Shown here in pieces: positions 17,690-26,195 of a DNA stretch of 64,000 nucleotides. Position numbers and translations under genes: made by a program. Source of the DNA: RI-106 sp964496875. Lineage in GTDB: Bacteria > Cyanobacteriota > Vampirovibrionia > Obscuribacterales > Obscuribacteraceae. Numbering within the stretch: the first letter of the stretch is position 1; the number at the start of each line of letters is the position of its first letter. The stretch lies in the NCBI GenBank assembly GCA_964496875.1, contig CAZCBH010000019.1:3406-67405 (forward strand), written 5' to 3'. A model generated the notes under the pieces. The model was given only the letters and a program-made list of their open reading frames with translations. It did no database searches and was not told where the DNA came from.

Positions 17690-18354
17690 GCCAGGAAAAC
17701 GACCAGAACCGGACTGCCGGCGAGCCGACCAAACTGACCTATGATCAGGACGCATTTCTAGAACAGGCGGCCAGTTATCGTTTTGCCCTCAAGAAGGAAA
17801 AAGAGATTAAGGCGAAACGCCATGCCGCTATGCAGGTCCTGGGGGCAGCCGCGGTCAATTTTGTGCAGTTGCTCGATCCTAACAATGGTGGAAACTCAGG
17901 TGAGGGGCAAAAATCGATTCTCACCGCCAACCTGGCTAACGACGTCATCAACATACGCTCCGATAGACGCAGGCTTACCATTACTATTCTGAGCGGAGTG
18001 AGCAGCGACTGCGAACTTTCCAACCCCAGAAATGAGAACTGTGGACAGATCTTCGTCTACGCCTATCTGGCCGACCAGGATACCGCCACCCTCGTCTCCC
18101 GATTGAGAATCTATATCAACGGAGATATAGACGACGGCGACCTTCATAGCTGGAGCGTGGATGAAGGCGCCGAAGGCTGCTATCCCTATCTCTCAAAGCT
18201 TATCAACAGCTGCTTATTCGCTCCGAATATGTCCTGGGTGACCGATTCGAAGCTACCGCCCTTCTTGACCCATGTTCCGATTGTAAACGGAGAAGTACAT
18301 TTGGAACATTTACACAGAACTTCGGGCCAATATACGGTTAAACCGGGCAAGTAA
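17686..18354 (+). CDS. Uncharacterised soluble protein coupled to SDR
   Basis: This 222-residue protein starts at a GTG inside the SDR stop (GTGA overlap), so it is translationally coupled. It has no signal peptide or membrane helix. The N-terminal third is helical and charged (ALKKEKEIKAKRHAAMQVLG). The rest looks mixed alpha/beta with a Cys pair in DCELSNPRNENCGQIFVYAY. I recognise no family. It lies 72 nt before the tandem kinase genes, so it may belong to the same unit. Confidence 0.6.
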   Translation: MSQENDQNRTAGEPTKLTYDQDAFLEQAASYRFALKKEKEIKAKRHAAMQVLGAAAVNFVQLLDPNNGGNSGEGQKSILTANLANDVINIRSDRRRLTITILSGVSSDCELSNPRNENCGQIFVYAYLADQDTATLVSRLRIYINGDIDDGDLHSWSVDEGAEGCYPYLSKLINSCLFAPNMSWVTDSKLPPFLTHVPIVNGEVHLEHLHRTSGQYTVKPGK

Positions 18355-18425
18355 TATTTACTGCAGATACAATGAAATTTGTTCGGCATCGGTAGAAATT
18401 ACAGAGATAACTCGGAAAAAAGCTA

Positions 18426-19907
18426 GTGGCACAGCTTGAGTTGGCAATCCCCTATAAAAGTAAACTCTGCAGCGCAGGTATGTTCTGTACTGTGGCGATG
18501 ATGCCTATCTGGGCGGCATTAATCCCATTTGCCCTGGGCTATTTCACCAGCTCAATTCTGCGGGGCAACTCCAACATAAGCGGGCTGGAGGCAATTTTTT
18601 TCTATACGCTCTTCCTTGCCATACCGGCAATAGGCATAGTTTTGTCGGCTGTCTTCGAGGACAACTTGATAGTGGTCTCGAAAGAAGGGCTATCATTTCC
18701 TTTGCGCATGCTCTTCAACCTGGGCTTCCGCAGAGAGCGCCTCTGGTCCGAGGTAAGCCACGCCACCCTATCCGATCCCCTCAGTGATGATGACAGCGAC
18801 AGGCTGCTCACCCTGGGCTTCTCCTCCGGCGGCGATGTCCGTATTCAGCTGGGCAAGATGAAAAAGCCCGATATAGAACAATTGATGCTCGCTTTAGAAG
18901 TCTGGGCAAAGAATATGCCCCGCCCTCAAAACCTGATTGAATTCCAGAACGACCTGCAAAACACCAACCTGGGCATCGAGAAACTGAGCTACACCCAGAT
19001 GTGGGAAGAGGAGCTGAGCCGTCGCTTCAGCAATACCAGCTTCATCCCTCTGAAACCCAATCAGAAACTGATGGGAGATAAACTGGTGGTGATTCGCCAG
19101 CTTGCCTTCGGCGGGCTCTCGGCTATCTATCTGGCGCAGCTGGGCGGCTCTTCCCTGGTGGTGCTCAAAGAGCTGGTCATTCCACCAAATTCGGGCGAAG
19201 CGGCAAGAGCCAAAGCCGAGGAGATGTTCGAGCGAGAGGCGAAACTCTTGGTCAAGCTCAAGCATCCTCATATAGCCCGGGTGATGGATCACTTTCAAGA
19301 AAACGGCCGCAATTATCTTTTGTTAGAGTATGTCCGGGGTCAGGATTTAAGGCAGCTGGTCAATCAGCACGGCCCCAGGCAAGAATGGCAGGTCCTGAGC
19401 TGGGCTTTGCAGATAGCCGACATTCTCGAATATCTGCACGGCAACGATCCGCCTGTCATTCACCGGGATCTGACCCCGGACAATCTGGTGCTCAATCACA
19501 AGAACGATGTGGTCTTAATAGATTTCGGCGCCGCCAACGAATTCGTCGGCACCGCCACCGGTACCTTTGTCGGTAAGCAGTCCTATATAGCTCCGGAGCA
19601 GCTTAGGGGCAAAGCGACCCCGTCAAGCGATCTCTATGCCCTGGGTGGCACCATGTATTTCCTTCTCACCGGCTCGGATCCAGAAGCGCTTATGGCTTCG
19701 GATCCTAGATCTGCCGAGCCGAAAGAGGGAGCAGAAAATCCAAGTGTTTCCGATGAAATAGCCGAGCTGGTGCTTGCTTGCACCCAGATGGAAGAGGCGG
19801 ATCGTCCAGGCAGCATCAAGAGAGTGAAAGAGACCCTGGCGGCGCTGAAGGCCAATTGCCCGGACCCGCCGCAGGAAGTGCTCGAAGAGAAGGAAGGGGA
19901 GCAATGA
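18426..19907 (+). CDS. Membrane Ser/Thr protein kinase, copy 1 (TM-TM-PH-like-kinase)
   Basis: This 493-residue protein starts at GTG 18426. Two membrane helices (about residues 25-80) are followed by a beta-rich PH-like segment (NLIVVSKEGLSFPLRMLF ... RERLWSEVSHATLSDP, about 83-160). The C-terminal kinase domain (about 215-480) has catalytic HRDLTPDN (His346) and DFGAANEF (Asp366), plus a bacterial-type IAPEQLRGK segment. The ATP loop RQLAFGGLSAIYLA lacks the first and third glycines, and the usual HRDLKPxN Lys is Thr. All of it after the helices is probably cytoplasmic. The last codons overlap the paralogous kinase gene (ATGA). Confidence 0.85.
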   Translation: MAQLELAIPYKSKLCSAGMFCTVAMMPIWAALIPFALGYFTSSILRGNSNISGLEAIFFYTLFLAIPAIGIVLSAVFEDNLIVVSKEGLSFPLRMLFNLGFRRERLWSEVSHATLSDPLSDDDSDRLLTLGFSSGGDVRIQLGKMKKPDIEQLMLALEVWAKNMPRPQNLIEFQNDLQNTNLGIEKLSYTQMWEEELSRRFSNTSFIPLKPNQKLMGDKLVVIRQLAFGGLSAIYLAQLGGSSLVVLKELVIPPNSGEAARAKAEEMFEREAKLLVKLKHPHIARVMDHFQENGRNYLLLEYVRGQDLRQLVNQHGPRQEWQVLSWALQIADILEYLHGNDPPVIHRDLTPDNLVLNHKNDVVLIDFGAANEFVGTATGTFVGKQSYIAPEQLRGKATPSSDLYALGGTMYFLLTGSDPEALMASDPRSAEPKEGAENPSVSDEIAELVLACTQMEEADRPGSIKRVKETLAALKANCPDPPQEVLEEKEGEQ

Positions 19908-21517
19908 GCAGATCCCAGACCCGGACTCAGTCCTATCCTATAAGCCTGCATTTTGCCACCGGGGCCTCCGGCGATGATGAATATCTGATCGAGTACAATC
20001 CCTATCATACGACCGAAAAATGGCTCTCCAACAGATTCTCCGATCTCAATACCTGGAAAGCCTGGTTCGGTCTATTCGTTGTGATCATCTTCTTTGTCAT
20101 GGGCGGTCCCGGCAGAGTACAGGAATTCTTCGATAAGAAACCATCCGGTGACGGCATTATCCCGCCCGATCTTGTTGGCGGCACCGATATCCCGAGCACC
20201 ATTAATAGCACCGGTCAAGTCCTCAATCTTCCTCAGATCGAAGGAGTGAAACAAGCAGCCGAAGGGCTGGGCTTTACCTCTATTGCGGTGCTCTGTTTCC
20301 TGGCCAGCTTCATCGCCCTGGCGGTGCTTTATATAATTTACCGGGTCACCTCCGAGCCCACTCATCTGGCCCTTTCAGAAAACGGCATCGCCTGGGAGTG
20401 GCGCCGCACACTTCTAAATAGAGGCTCCAGGGTCGCCTGGGAAGATGTCAGATCGATAGAGCTGTCCTCACCTGAAGGCAACACATCGGCGCTCAACTGC
20501 GTTATCAATATCAAGACCGAGGCAAAAGAGCCTGTGATGCGGATCAAGCTGGGCGGGCTCGCCACCCATGATGACCGCCAGGCTTTATTAGATTCAATAG
20601 AGCGCTGGGCCCCGGATGCCACCCGGGATGCCCAGCTGACCGATTTACTTGCCGCACCGCAAGATCAAAGCTATACGGAATTATGGCTGGAGGCCCTCTC
20701 GGCACCTCCTGATAGAGAACGTCTGGAGCCTCTTTCCGACGGCACAAAAATGCAGGGCGGCAAGTTTACCGTGGTCGGTCATCTGGGCACAGGTGGTCAG
20801 GGCACCGCCTATGATGCTGTTGACGCCGACGGCAACGCGGTGGTGCTAAAAGAGTTCATTCTTCCTGTATATGTCGACATCAATGTCCGCAAACAGGCAC
20901 TGGATAGAATGAACAACGAGGTCAAGCTCCTGCAAAATCTCGATCACCCTCAGATTGTCAAACTGATAGATTTCTTCTTCGAAGACCATCGCAATTATCT
21001 CGTCCTGGAAAAAATCTCGGGCGGTTCGCTGAGGACCATGGTAGAGAAGGGCAAGCGCTTCAGCCAGGAGGAGGTTATTGCACTGTCCATGCAGATGGCC
21101 GAGATCCTGTCCTATCTCCATAGCCTCTCACCGCCGATAGTGCACAGAGATTTCACCCCGGACAATCTCATGTTGCAGGAAGACGGGCTCTTGAAACTTC
21201 TCGATTTCAATGTTGCCCAGCAAAAGACCTCTTCTGTCACCTGTACGGTGGTGGGTAAACAGGCTTACCTGCCTCCGGAACAATTCCGGGGCAAACCCTG
21301 CTCCCAGAGTGATATCTATGCCATGGGTGCCACCATGTACTTCCTGCTTGTGGGCGAAGACCCCGATGCCATCACCAGCTCGCATCCGGCAAAAGCAACC
21401 GAAGTAGAAGAGAAGCTCGATGCCCTGGTGGCGAAGGCGACGGCGCTGGAGCTCGAGAAGCGCTATCAAGACGCGGACTCGCTCCTGGAGGACTTAAAAA
21501 ATCTCGCCCAATGCTAG
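19904..21517 (+). CDS. Membrane Ser/Thr protein kinase, copy 2, DFN variant
   Basis: The start is the ATG at 19904, overlapping the stop of copy 1 by 4 nt; a reading from 19778 would be buried in copy 1. The 537-residue protein repeats the same layout: two membrane helices (about residues 58-75 and 125-150), a PH-like segment (LALSENGIAWEWRRTLLN ... ARVAWEDV-type, about 155-235), then the kinase domain (about 280-535). The ATP loop GHLGTGGQGTAYDAV and VVLKEF Lys are intact. The catalytic loop reads HRDFTPDN (His414). The Mg motif is DFN (Asp434-Asn436) instead of DFG. It ends near residue 537 without an extracellular sensor. Confidence 0.85.
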   Translation: MSRSQTRTQSYPISLHFATGASGDDEYLIEYNPYHTTEKWLSNRFSDLNTWKAWFGLFVVIIFFVMGGPGRVQEFFDKKPSGDGIIPPDLVGGTDIPSTINSTGQVLNLPQIEGVKQAAEGLGFTSIAVLCFLASFIALAVLYIIYRVTSEPTHLALSENGIAWEWRRTLLNRGSRVAWEDVRSIELSSPEGNTSALNCVINIKTEAKEPVMRIKLGGLATHDDRQALLDSIERWAPDATRDAQLTDLLAAPQDQSYTELWLEALSAPPDRERLEPLSDGTKMQGGKFTVVGHLGTGGQGTAYDAVDADGNAVVLKEFILPVYVDINVRKQALDRMNNEVKLLQNLDHPQIVKLIDFFFEDHRNYLVLEKISGGSLRTMVEKGKRFSQEEVIALSMQMAEILSYLHSLSPPIVHRDFTPDNLMLQEDGLLKLLDFNVAQQKTSSVTCTVVGKQAYLPPEQFRGKPCSQSDIYAMGATMYFLLVGEDPDAITSSHPAKATEVEEKLDALVAKATALELEKRYQDADSLLEDLKNLAQC

Positions 21518-21557
21518 AGCAATTATATTATGCTGGCTGATTGCCTCATCACAGACG

Positions 21558-22103
21558 ATGGCGCAACTTCAAGCTGCCGAAAAATACCAGAGCTGGTATC
21601 CGTCTTCTATCGCCCTTCCAAGTGGACTCAATTATCCCTGTGCGCTCACGCCTCTGCCCAGGGATTTGCCGGGGATTCCCGCCGCCGATAGGGCTTACAT
21701 AGATCATGTCTACAGTATGATCCTCAAATGTGTCCAGGCCAAGACGGCGATGTTAGCCTCTTTGAACGATCCAAGTAAAGTCAAAGCGGCTTATTCCAGA
21801 TACTACTATGATACCAAAGCGTCCATGGATAAAATTCGCTCCGAGCCGACTCCGAAGGGACTGGAGAGCTTTCGTAATCAAGTTCTCAAAGCGATAGGTC
21901 TACAGATGGTCTTTTTCGACAAAGCGACAAAACAGGCTCAAGCCAGGATCCCCTTCCAATCTATAATGACTATTCCGGAAGGCAAGCAAGCCTCGAGCGC
22001 GCTTATTGCCGCCTGGGGCAAAATGACGGCCCGTTATCCTTCCTGGGACAAAGCCACCAAGGATAGTATCTATCACCATCTCTGCGCCCTGGATCTTTTC
22101 TAG
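21558..22103 (+). CDS. Uncharacterised protein, probably secreted
   Basis: From the ATG at 21558 the product is 181 residues (MAQLQAAEKYQSWYPSS...) with no recognised domain and a helical, Lys-rich middle. The same frame is open upstream for 20 codons and reads AIILCWLIASSQT just before the ATG. That would make a good signal peptide with cleavage after TMA. No ATG, GTG or TTG exists in that extension, so either a rare start codon (for example ATT at 21522) is used or the resemblance is chance. It lies 40 nt behind kinase copy 2. Its 3' end overlaps the convergent TPR gene by 4 nt. Confidence 0.6.
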   Translation: MAQLQAAEKYQSWYPSSIALPSGLNYPCALTPLPRDLPGIPAADRAYIDHVYSMILKCVQAKTAMLASLNDPSKVKAAYSRYYYDTKASMDKIRSEPTPKGLESFRNQVLKAIGLQMVFFDKATKQAQARIPFQSIMTIPEGKQASSALIAAWGKMTARYPSWDKATKDSIYHHLCALDLF

Positions 22104-23068
22104 ATCTCTTTTTCGCGAAGCATAGAGATCTTGGTTTCGAGCATATCGGCATCCTGCTCTCTATCCGTGCGCCTGAGCAGATCGACCAGGTTCTCCATGG
22201 TGGCGGCGACACTGGGATGATCCGGTCCTAAGGCCTCTTCGTATATTTCGATCGAGCGGCGATAGAGCGATTCTGCCCTGGCCAGGTGATCGGAGTGATG
22301 GTAGATCCAGGCAAGACGGCTCAAGCTCTCGGCGACTTTAGGATTACCGGGACTGAGAGCCGCTTCTCTTATCGCCAGAGCACGACGGTGAAATGCTTCT
22401 GCCGTATCGAGGTTATCCGAATCGGTAAACAAAGAGGCAAGGTTGGTGAGGATCTCGGCCACTTCCGGATGCTCCGGTCCAAAAAACTTTTCGTGGATTT
22501 TGAGAACTTGCCTGAGCATCAGTTCCGCTTCGGAAGGTCGTCCATGATCCCGATAGAGCAGACCCAGGTTCAATAGCACTTCGGCTACCTCGACATGATC
22601 GTCACCCAGAAATTTCTGCCTTATATCCAGGGCTCTTTTATAGAGCGGTTCGGCTTTCTCCGCACGCTGCATGGCGCGATAGAGTTCAGCCAGGTTATTG
22701 ATGGCAGAAGCCAGCGATGGGTGCTCTATGCCGAGGCTCTTTTCCTGGATGGTAAGAGCCTGGCGAAAGAGAGGCTCGGCATCCTGCAATTTGGTCTGGG
22801 CGAGATAGACCATGGCGAGATTATTCATGGCTGAGCCTATATCCGGATGATCGACAGCCAGAACACGGTCTCTTATGACAAGGGCGCGATCTAGAAAGAT
22901 TTCGGCTTCATCGAAGCGGCTCTCATGATAGAGGAGCAGACCGATAGAGGTCAGATAGTCGGCAAGTTCGGGATTTTCAGCACCAAGAGCCTCTTCCATC
23001 TGGGGAAGAAGCGACATGAGCGCTTGAATATTGTCGTTCATATCTGCCTGGGCTTCGGATTCTGGCAT
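22100..23068 (-). CDS. Kinesin-light-chain-type TPR protein
   Basis: This 322-residue protein is built almost entirely of 42-residue TPR units, about six from residue 30 to 310. The repeated pattern is the KLC type: EHPSLASAINNLAELYRAMQ, DHVEVAEVLLNLGLLYRD, EHPEVAEILTNLASLFTD, DHPSVAATMENLVDLL. There is no signal peptide or enzyme domain. Such arrays act as cytoplasmic interaction scaffolds in many bacteria. The gene converges on the 181-residue gene with a 4 nt 3' overlap. Confidence 0.88.
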   Translation of the reverse strand: MPESEAQADMNDNIQALMSLLPQMEEALGAENPELADYLTSIGLLLYHESRFDEAEIFLDRALVIRDRVLAVDHPDIGSAMNNLAMVYLAQTKLQDAEPLFRQALTIQEKSLGIEHPSLASAINNLAELYRAMQRAEKAEPLYKRALDIRQKFLGDDHVEVAEVLLNLGLLYRDHGRPSEAELMLRQVLKIHEKFFGPEHPEVAEILTNLASLFTDSDNLDTAEAFHRRALAIREAALSPGNPKVAESLSRLAWIYHHSDHLARAESLYRRSIEIYEEALGPDHPSVAATMENLVDLLRRTDREQDADMLETKISMLREKEI

Positions 23069-23162
23069 GTCTTTATCGAGCGTAGCCTTGCATATTAGTT
23101 TTTTGCCGTATTGAGAGCGATTCCTAACATATCCTCGAAGGAATTCTAATGATCACTTATTA

Positions 23163-25475
23163 TCACTTACTGGAAATCGTCTCGCTCTTTCTCAAGGTGG
23201 CGAGGAAAGCGAGGATATAGAGCGCACCGGCAATATAAAACAGCGATTTATAGCCGAAATAAAGAGCGTTGTATTCTAAAAAGCCGCCCAGCATGGCGCC
23301 CAGCAAATTGGAGGCCAGGGCGATAGAGACGGAGCGAGCCGATAGAACCGCCCGGGAGAAGGCTAGACCGGAGAAGAAGAGAGGCAGTGTCATAGCCAGG
23401 GTCATAAGAAGCCTTTCGTTGACGGCGCTCAGTCCCTGTAGCAAGGGCGCATCGACTATCCAGATGCCGAAGCCGAGAGAGGCGAGTATAAGTAGATAGA
23501 TGACGATTTCGGGGATTTTTACTTTATAGAGAATGAGAAGATTAGCCAGGAAGGCAAGGATTAATATAGCGGCGATGACCACACTGGTGACTATCCAGGT
23601 ACTGCCGAAAACGAGGGCTAACTGGGCGATACTCTTGGTCTCCACCAGCATGAAACCGGCACCGAGAAAGAAACAACTGGCTGAATATTCTCTGACTTTG
23701 ACTCCGGAGAAGTGACTGAGCAGAAAGTAGGAGACCACGAAAAGGGCCAGGATAACGGCCATGTAGGAGAAAGGATAGCTCTTTTCGAAGATGAATAGAA
23801 ATGGCCAGTCGTCGGTGGAGACCACCTGTCCTACTGAGGTCCGGGTGAACTCTTCGGTCAGGTCCTGGAAAGAAGGTGTTTCCGAAGGAGGCTTGAGCCC
23901 TTCTCCCACCAGGAAAGTGAAGCCGGCGTCCCAGTTGGTGCGGTAGACATAAGGAGTAAGAGCGGGAAAGGTCTCTTTCAACATACGAAATATTTTCGGT
24001 CCCATCGAAGGATAGATACAGGCAGCCATGCTGATCGCTCCGCCGTCGGCGAGTTTCTCCTTCGCTTCGTTAAATGCTTCCTGGGTCCATACATAACTAT
24101 CCATGCGCATCCCGGCAGAGTTGCCCGACATGAGCGTGGCGGAATCTAATAAGCCGTATACTATTAAGTCATACTTTTTATCTGTCCGCCGGATGAAAGA
24201 GCGGGCGTCATCGTTGTGAACTTCGACCCGGGCGTCGGCGTAGGGGCGCTCCGGATGTAGATGTCTGCCGACTTCTATAATTACCGGGTCTATCTCCACA
24301 GCGTCCACGTGCTCGGCACCGTTTCGCAAGGCGGCGGCCACGTCGTTGCCGCTACCGCTGCCCACTATCAATACATTCTTGGGGCTTGGTTTGAATAAAT
24401 AAGCGAGGTTGTAGTACTCGGCAAGAGGCTTGGAAGAATCGTTTCTGGCAAGCGCCTCCGGGCGCAGATCGAGCATACTCTGGAACCAGGTGTTATTGGA
24501 GAACAAGCGCGGATTCTCCGGCTCCATCATCACGCTGATTATTTGATAAGGCGAGTGATAGTCGACCCGGAAGTGATTGAGAGGCACAGCCAGGAAAGTG
24601 AGGGCGACAATGCCCGCTATCGCATTGAGAAGAAGCGCTCTGGAAGAACGAAGAAAAGGGAAAACAGCGACAACGATCAATGCGAACCAGAGCGAAGGTG
24701 GAGTCCAGAGATAGGAGATAACCACGATGATAGCGATGCCTACCAAGCTACCGGCCAGGTTCCAGCTGTATGCCACCAGTTTCTCGCGCTTCTCCATCAA
24801 ACGCGAGGCGAGCTGACCGAAGGGTATAAAAGCCAGGGCATTGAGAACGAAAAAGAAGGTGAGCAGCCCGAAGGACATCATCCTGTCGGGGATGGCGCTG
24901 GCGTTGTAGAGCCCCATGGTGGCCTGTTCGGAGGTGGGGTTGAGGAGCATGAAATTGAGGTCGAAGAGCCGGAGCAGACAGTTGCCGGCAACAACCTGCA
25001 AGGCTAGCAGTGGAACCGCCAGTGGTGTACTCAAGTTCCTGGTCCGACCGGCTTCTCCTGTCTTCAAGGAGTAGCCGATACCGAGGCCCAGAAAGCAGGA
25101 GAGCAAAGATATGTTCTTGAAGTGGGCGAAGAGCTGGAAGGCATCCGCTTGCATGCGAATGATCACGAGTTCGGCGAACATGCCCAGTCCGGCAGCCAGA
25201 GCGATTGCCACGGCAAGATAGCGAGACTTCGAATCTATACTGTCGATGAAATCAGTATGCTCTCGGCATACTTCTCTGAGCCAGCCGAACCAGCCCGGTG
25301 CGCGCTCCCAGATGCGAAAGACCGAATAAGCAAGGATGACCGCGAGCAGAACCAGAATAGTTATCGGTCCCTGGTCGTCCTTATTGTCTTTCAATCGACA
25401 GGCAAGCCCGAATAAGAAACTGCCCAGACTGAGGGACAGGATGACGAATGCGGGTTTAAGAAGCGTCCAGGGCAA
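23163..25475 (-). CDS. Membrane spermidine-synthase-like protein
   Basis: This 770-residue protein starts at a TTG. Seven or more membrane helices make up residues 1-280. A Rossmann methyltransferase-like domain (about 350-540) carries NVLIVGSGSGNDVAAALRNG, VDAVEIDPVIIEVG and HNDDARSFI, as in the polyamine synthase family. Another block of helices occupies about 560-760. Such large membrane proteins are widely annotated as spermidine synthase. The acidic residues of true aminopropyltransferases were not verified here, so polyamine synthesis is unproven. No polyamine genes lie next to it. Confidence 0.75.
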   Translation of the reverse strand: MPWTLLKPAFVILSLSLGSFLFGLACRLKDNKDDQGPITILVLLAVILAYSVFRIWERAPGWFGWLREVCREHTDFIDSIDSKSRYLAVAIALAAGLGMFAELVIIRMQADAFQLFAHFKNISLLSCFLGLGIGYSLKTGEAGRTRNLSTPLAVPLLALQVVAGNCLLRLFDLNFMLLNPTSEQATMGLYNASAIPDRMMSFGLLTFFFVLNALAFIPFGQLASRLMEKREKLVAYSWNLAGSLVGIAIIVVISYLWTPPSLWFALIVVAVFPFLRSSRALLLNAIAGIVALTFLAVPLNHFRVDYHSPYQIISVMMEPENPRLFSNNTWFQSMLDLRPEALARNDSSKPLAEYYNLAYLFKPSPKNVLIVGSGSGNDVAAALRNGAEHVDAVEIDPVIIEVGRHLHPERPYADARVEVHNDDARSFIRRTDKKYDLIVYGLLDSATLMSGNSAGMRMDSYVWTQEAFNEAKEKLADGGAISMAACIYPSMGPKIFRMLKETFPALTPYVYRTNWDAGFTFLVGEGLKPPSETPSFQDLTEEFTRTSVGQVVSTDDWPFLFIFEKSYPFSYMAVILALFVVSYFLLSHFSGVKVREYSASCFFLGAGFMLVETKSIAQLALVFGSTWIVTSVVIAAILILAFLANLLILYKVKIPEIVIYLLILASLGFGIWIVDAPLLQGLSAVNERLLMTLAMTLPLFFSGLAFSRAVLSARSVSIALASNLLGAMLGGFLEYNALYFGYKSLFYIAGALYILAFLATLRKSETISSK

Positions 25476-25571
25476 GAGCGGATACTCTGTAGTTTGGATA
25501 ACCAGATCATATTACCCGCTAAGCAGAGAAATTAAATCCGGCTGTCGAAGCCTGGTTTCTCGACTGCGTAT

Positions 25572-26129
25572 CTACTTGGCGGAAGAACCGTCCGGTCGCA
25601 ATTTGGCTATCACTTCCCGGGTGACGTCTATTCCGTTATCAAGAAATTTCTGACCACCGGCGAATATAGACTGTCCATCGACAATTATGTCCAGCCCCTT
25701 CTCTTTTGCTACTGCGTTGACCGACTGGGCAATTGCTACCCTGACCTGATTCTCCTGGGTCTGAAGCAACTGGGCAAGGGCTTGCTGCTTGGCGTTGATC
25801 TTGGTCTGAGAGATCTCGATGTGTTTCTTTATCTCCTCTTCGGGCTTTTTATCTTCTTTGAGTTTCTGAAGCGCCTCGTTGAGACTGCGAGCCTCTTCGC
25901 GTAACTGGGCCTCGGCCTGGGCTTTCAATATTTCAGAGTTGGCAGCCTGGGGGAAGTTGGCTTTTACCATACCTAGATTTAAATAACCGATTTTCACGGT
26001 AACCGGCGAAGGTCCCGAGGAAGTTGCTTGTCCCTGCGCCTTAGCGTCCATAGCTGACAAGCTACAAAGAGCTATTAGTACGGCTGCGCTTAGAGGGAGC
26101 GGCTTGTATAGTCTCGAAAAAATTCTCAC
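25572..26129 (-). CDS. OmpH/Skp-family periplasmic chaperone
   Basis: The start is GTG 26129 with GAAGGAAG about 7 nt upstream, giving 185 residues. A signal peptide (SAAVLIALCSLSAMDAKA, cleavage near residue 31) precedes VKIGYLNLGMVKANFPQA and a long charged helical hairpin (about 65-135). It closes with GLDIIVDGQSIFAGGQKFLDNGIDVTREV (split: GLDIIVDGQSIF, then GIDVTREVIAKL), the standard OmpH ending. Skp-type trimers hold unfolded outer-membrane proteins. This is evidence for a diderm envelope. The usual bamA or lpxD neighbours are absent. It lies downstream of ppdK on the same strand, 66 nt away. Confidence 0.9.
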   Translation of the reverse strand: MRIFSRLYKPLPLSAAVLIALCSLSAMDAKAQGQATSSGPSPVTVKIGYLNLGMVKANFPQAANSEILKAQAEAQLREEARSLNEALQKLKEDKKPEEEIKKHIEISQTKINAKQQALAQLLQTQENQVRVAIAQSVNAVAKEKGLDIIVDGQSIFAGGQKFLDNGIDVTREVIAKLRPDGSSAK

Positions 26130-26195
26130 AACAAAACTTCCTTCAATTTACGAATGAAGCTTCATTATACAAAATTTCCTGAGGTCAACTCTCTA

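Noticed and set aside
19778..19903. Longer start for kinase copy 2
   Set aside because: The extension lies within the C-terminus of copy 1 and has no ribosome site, whereas ATG 19904 gives the common 4-nt overlap.
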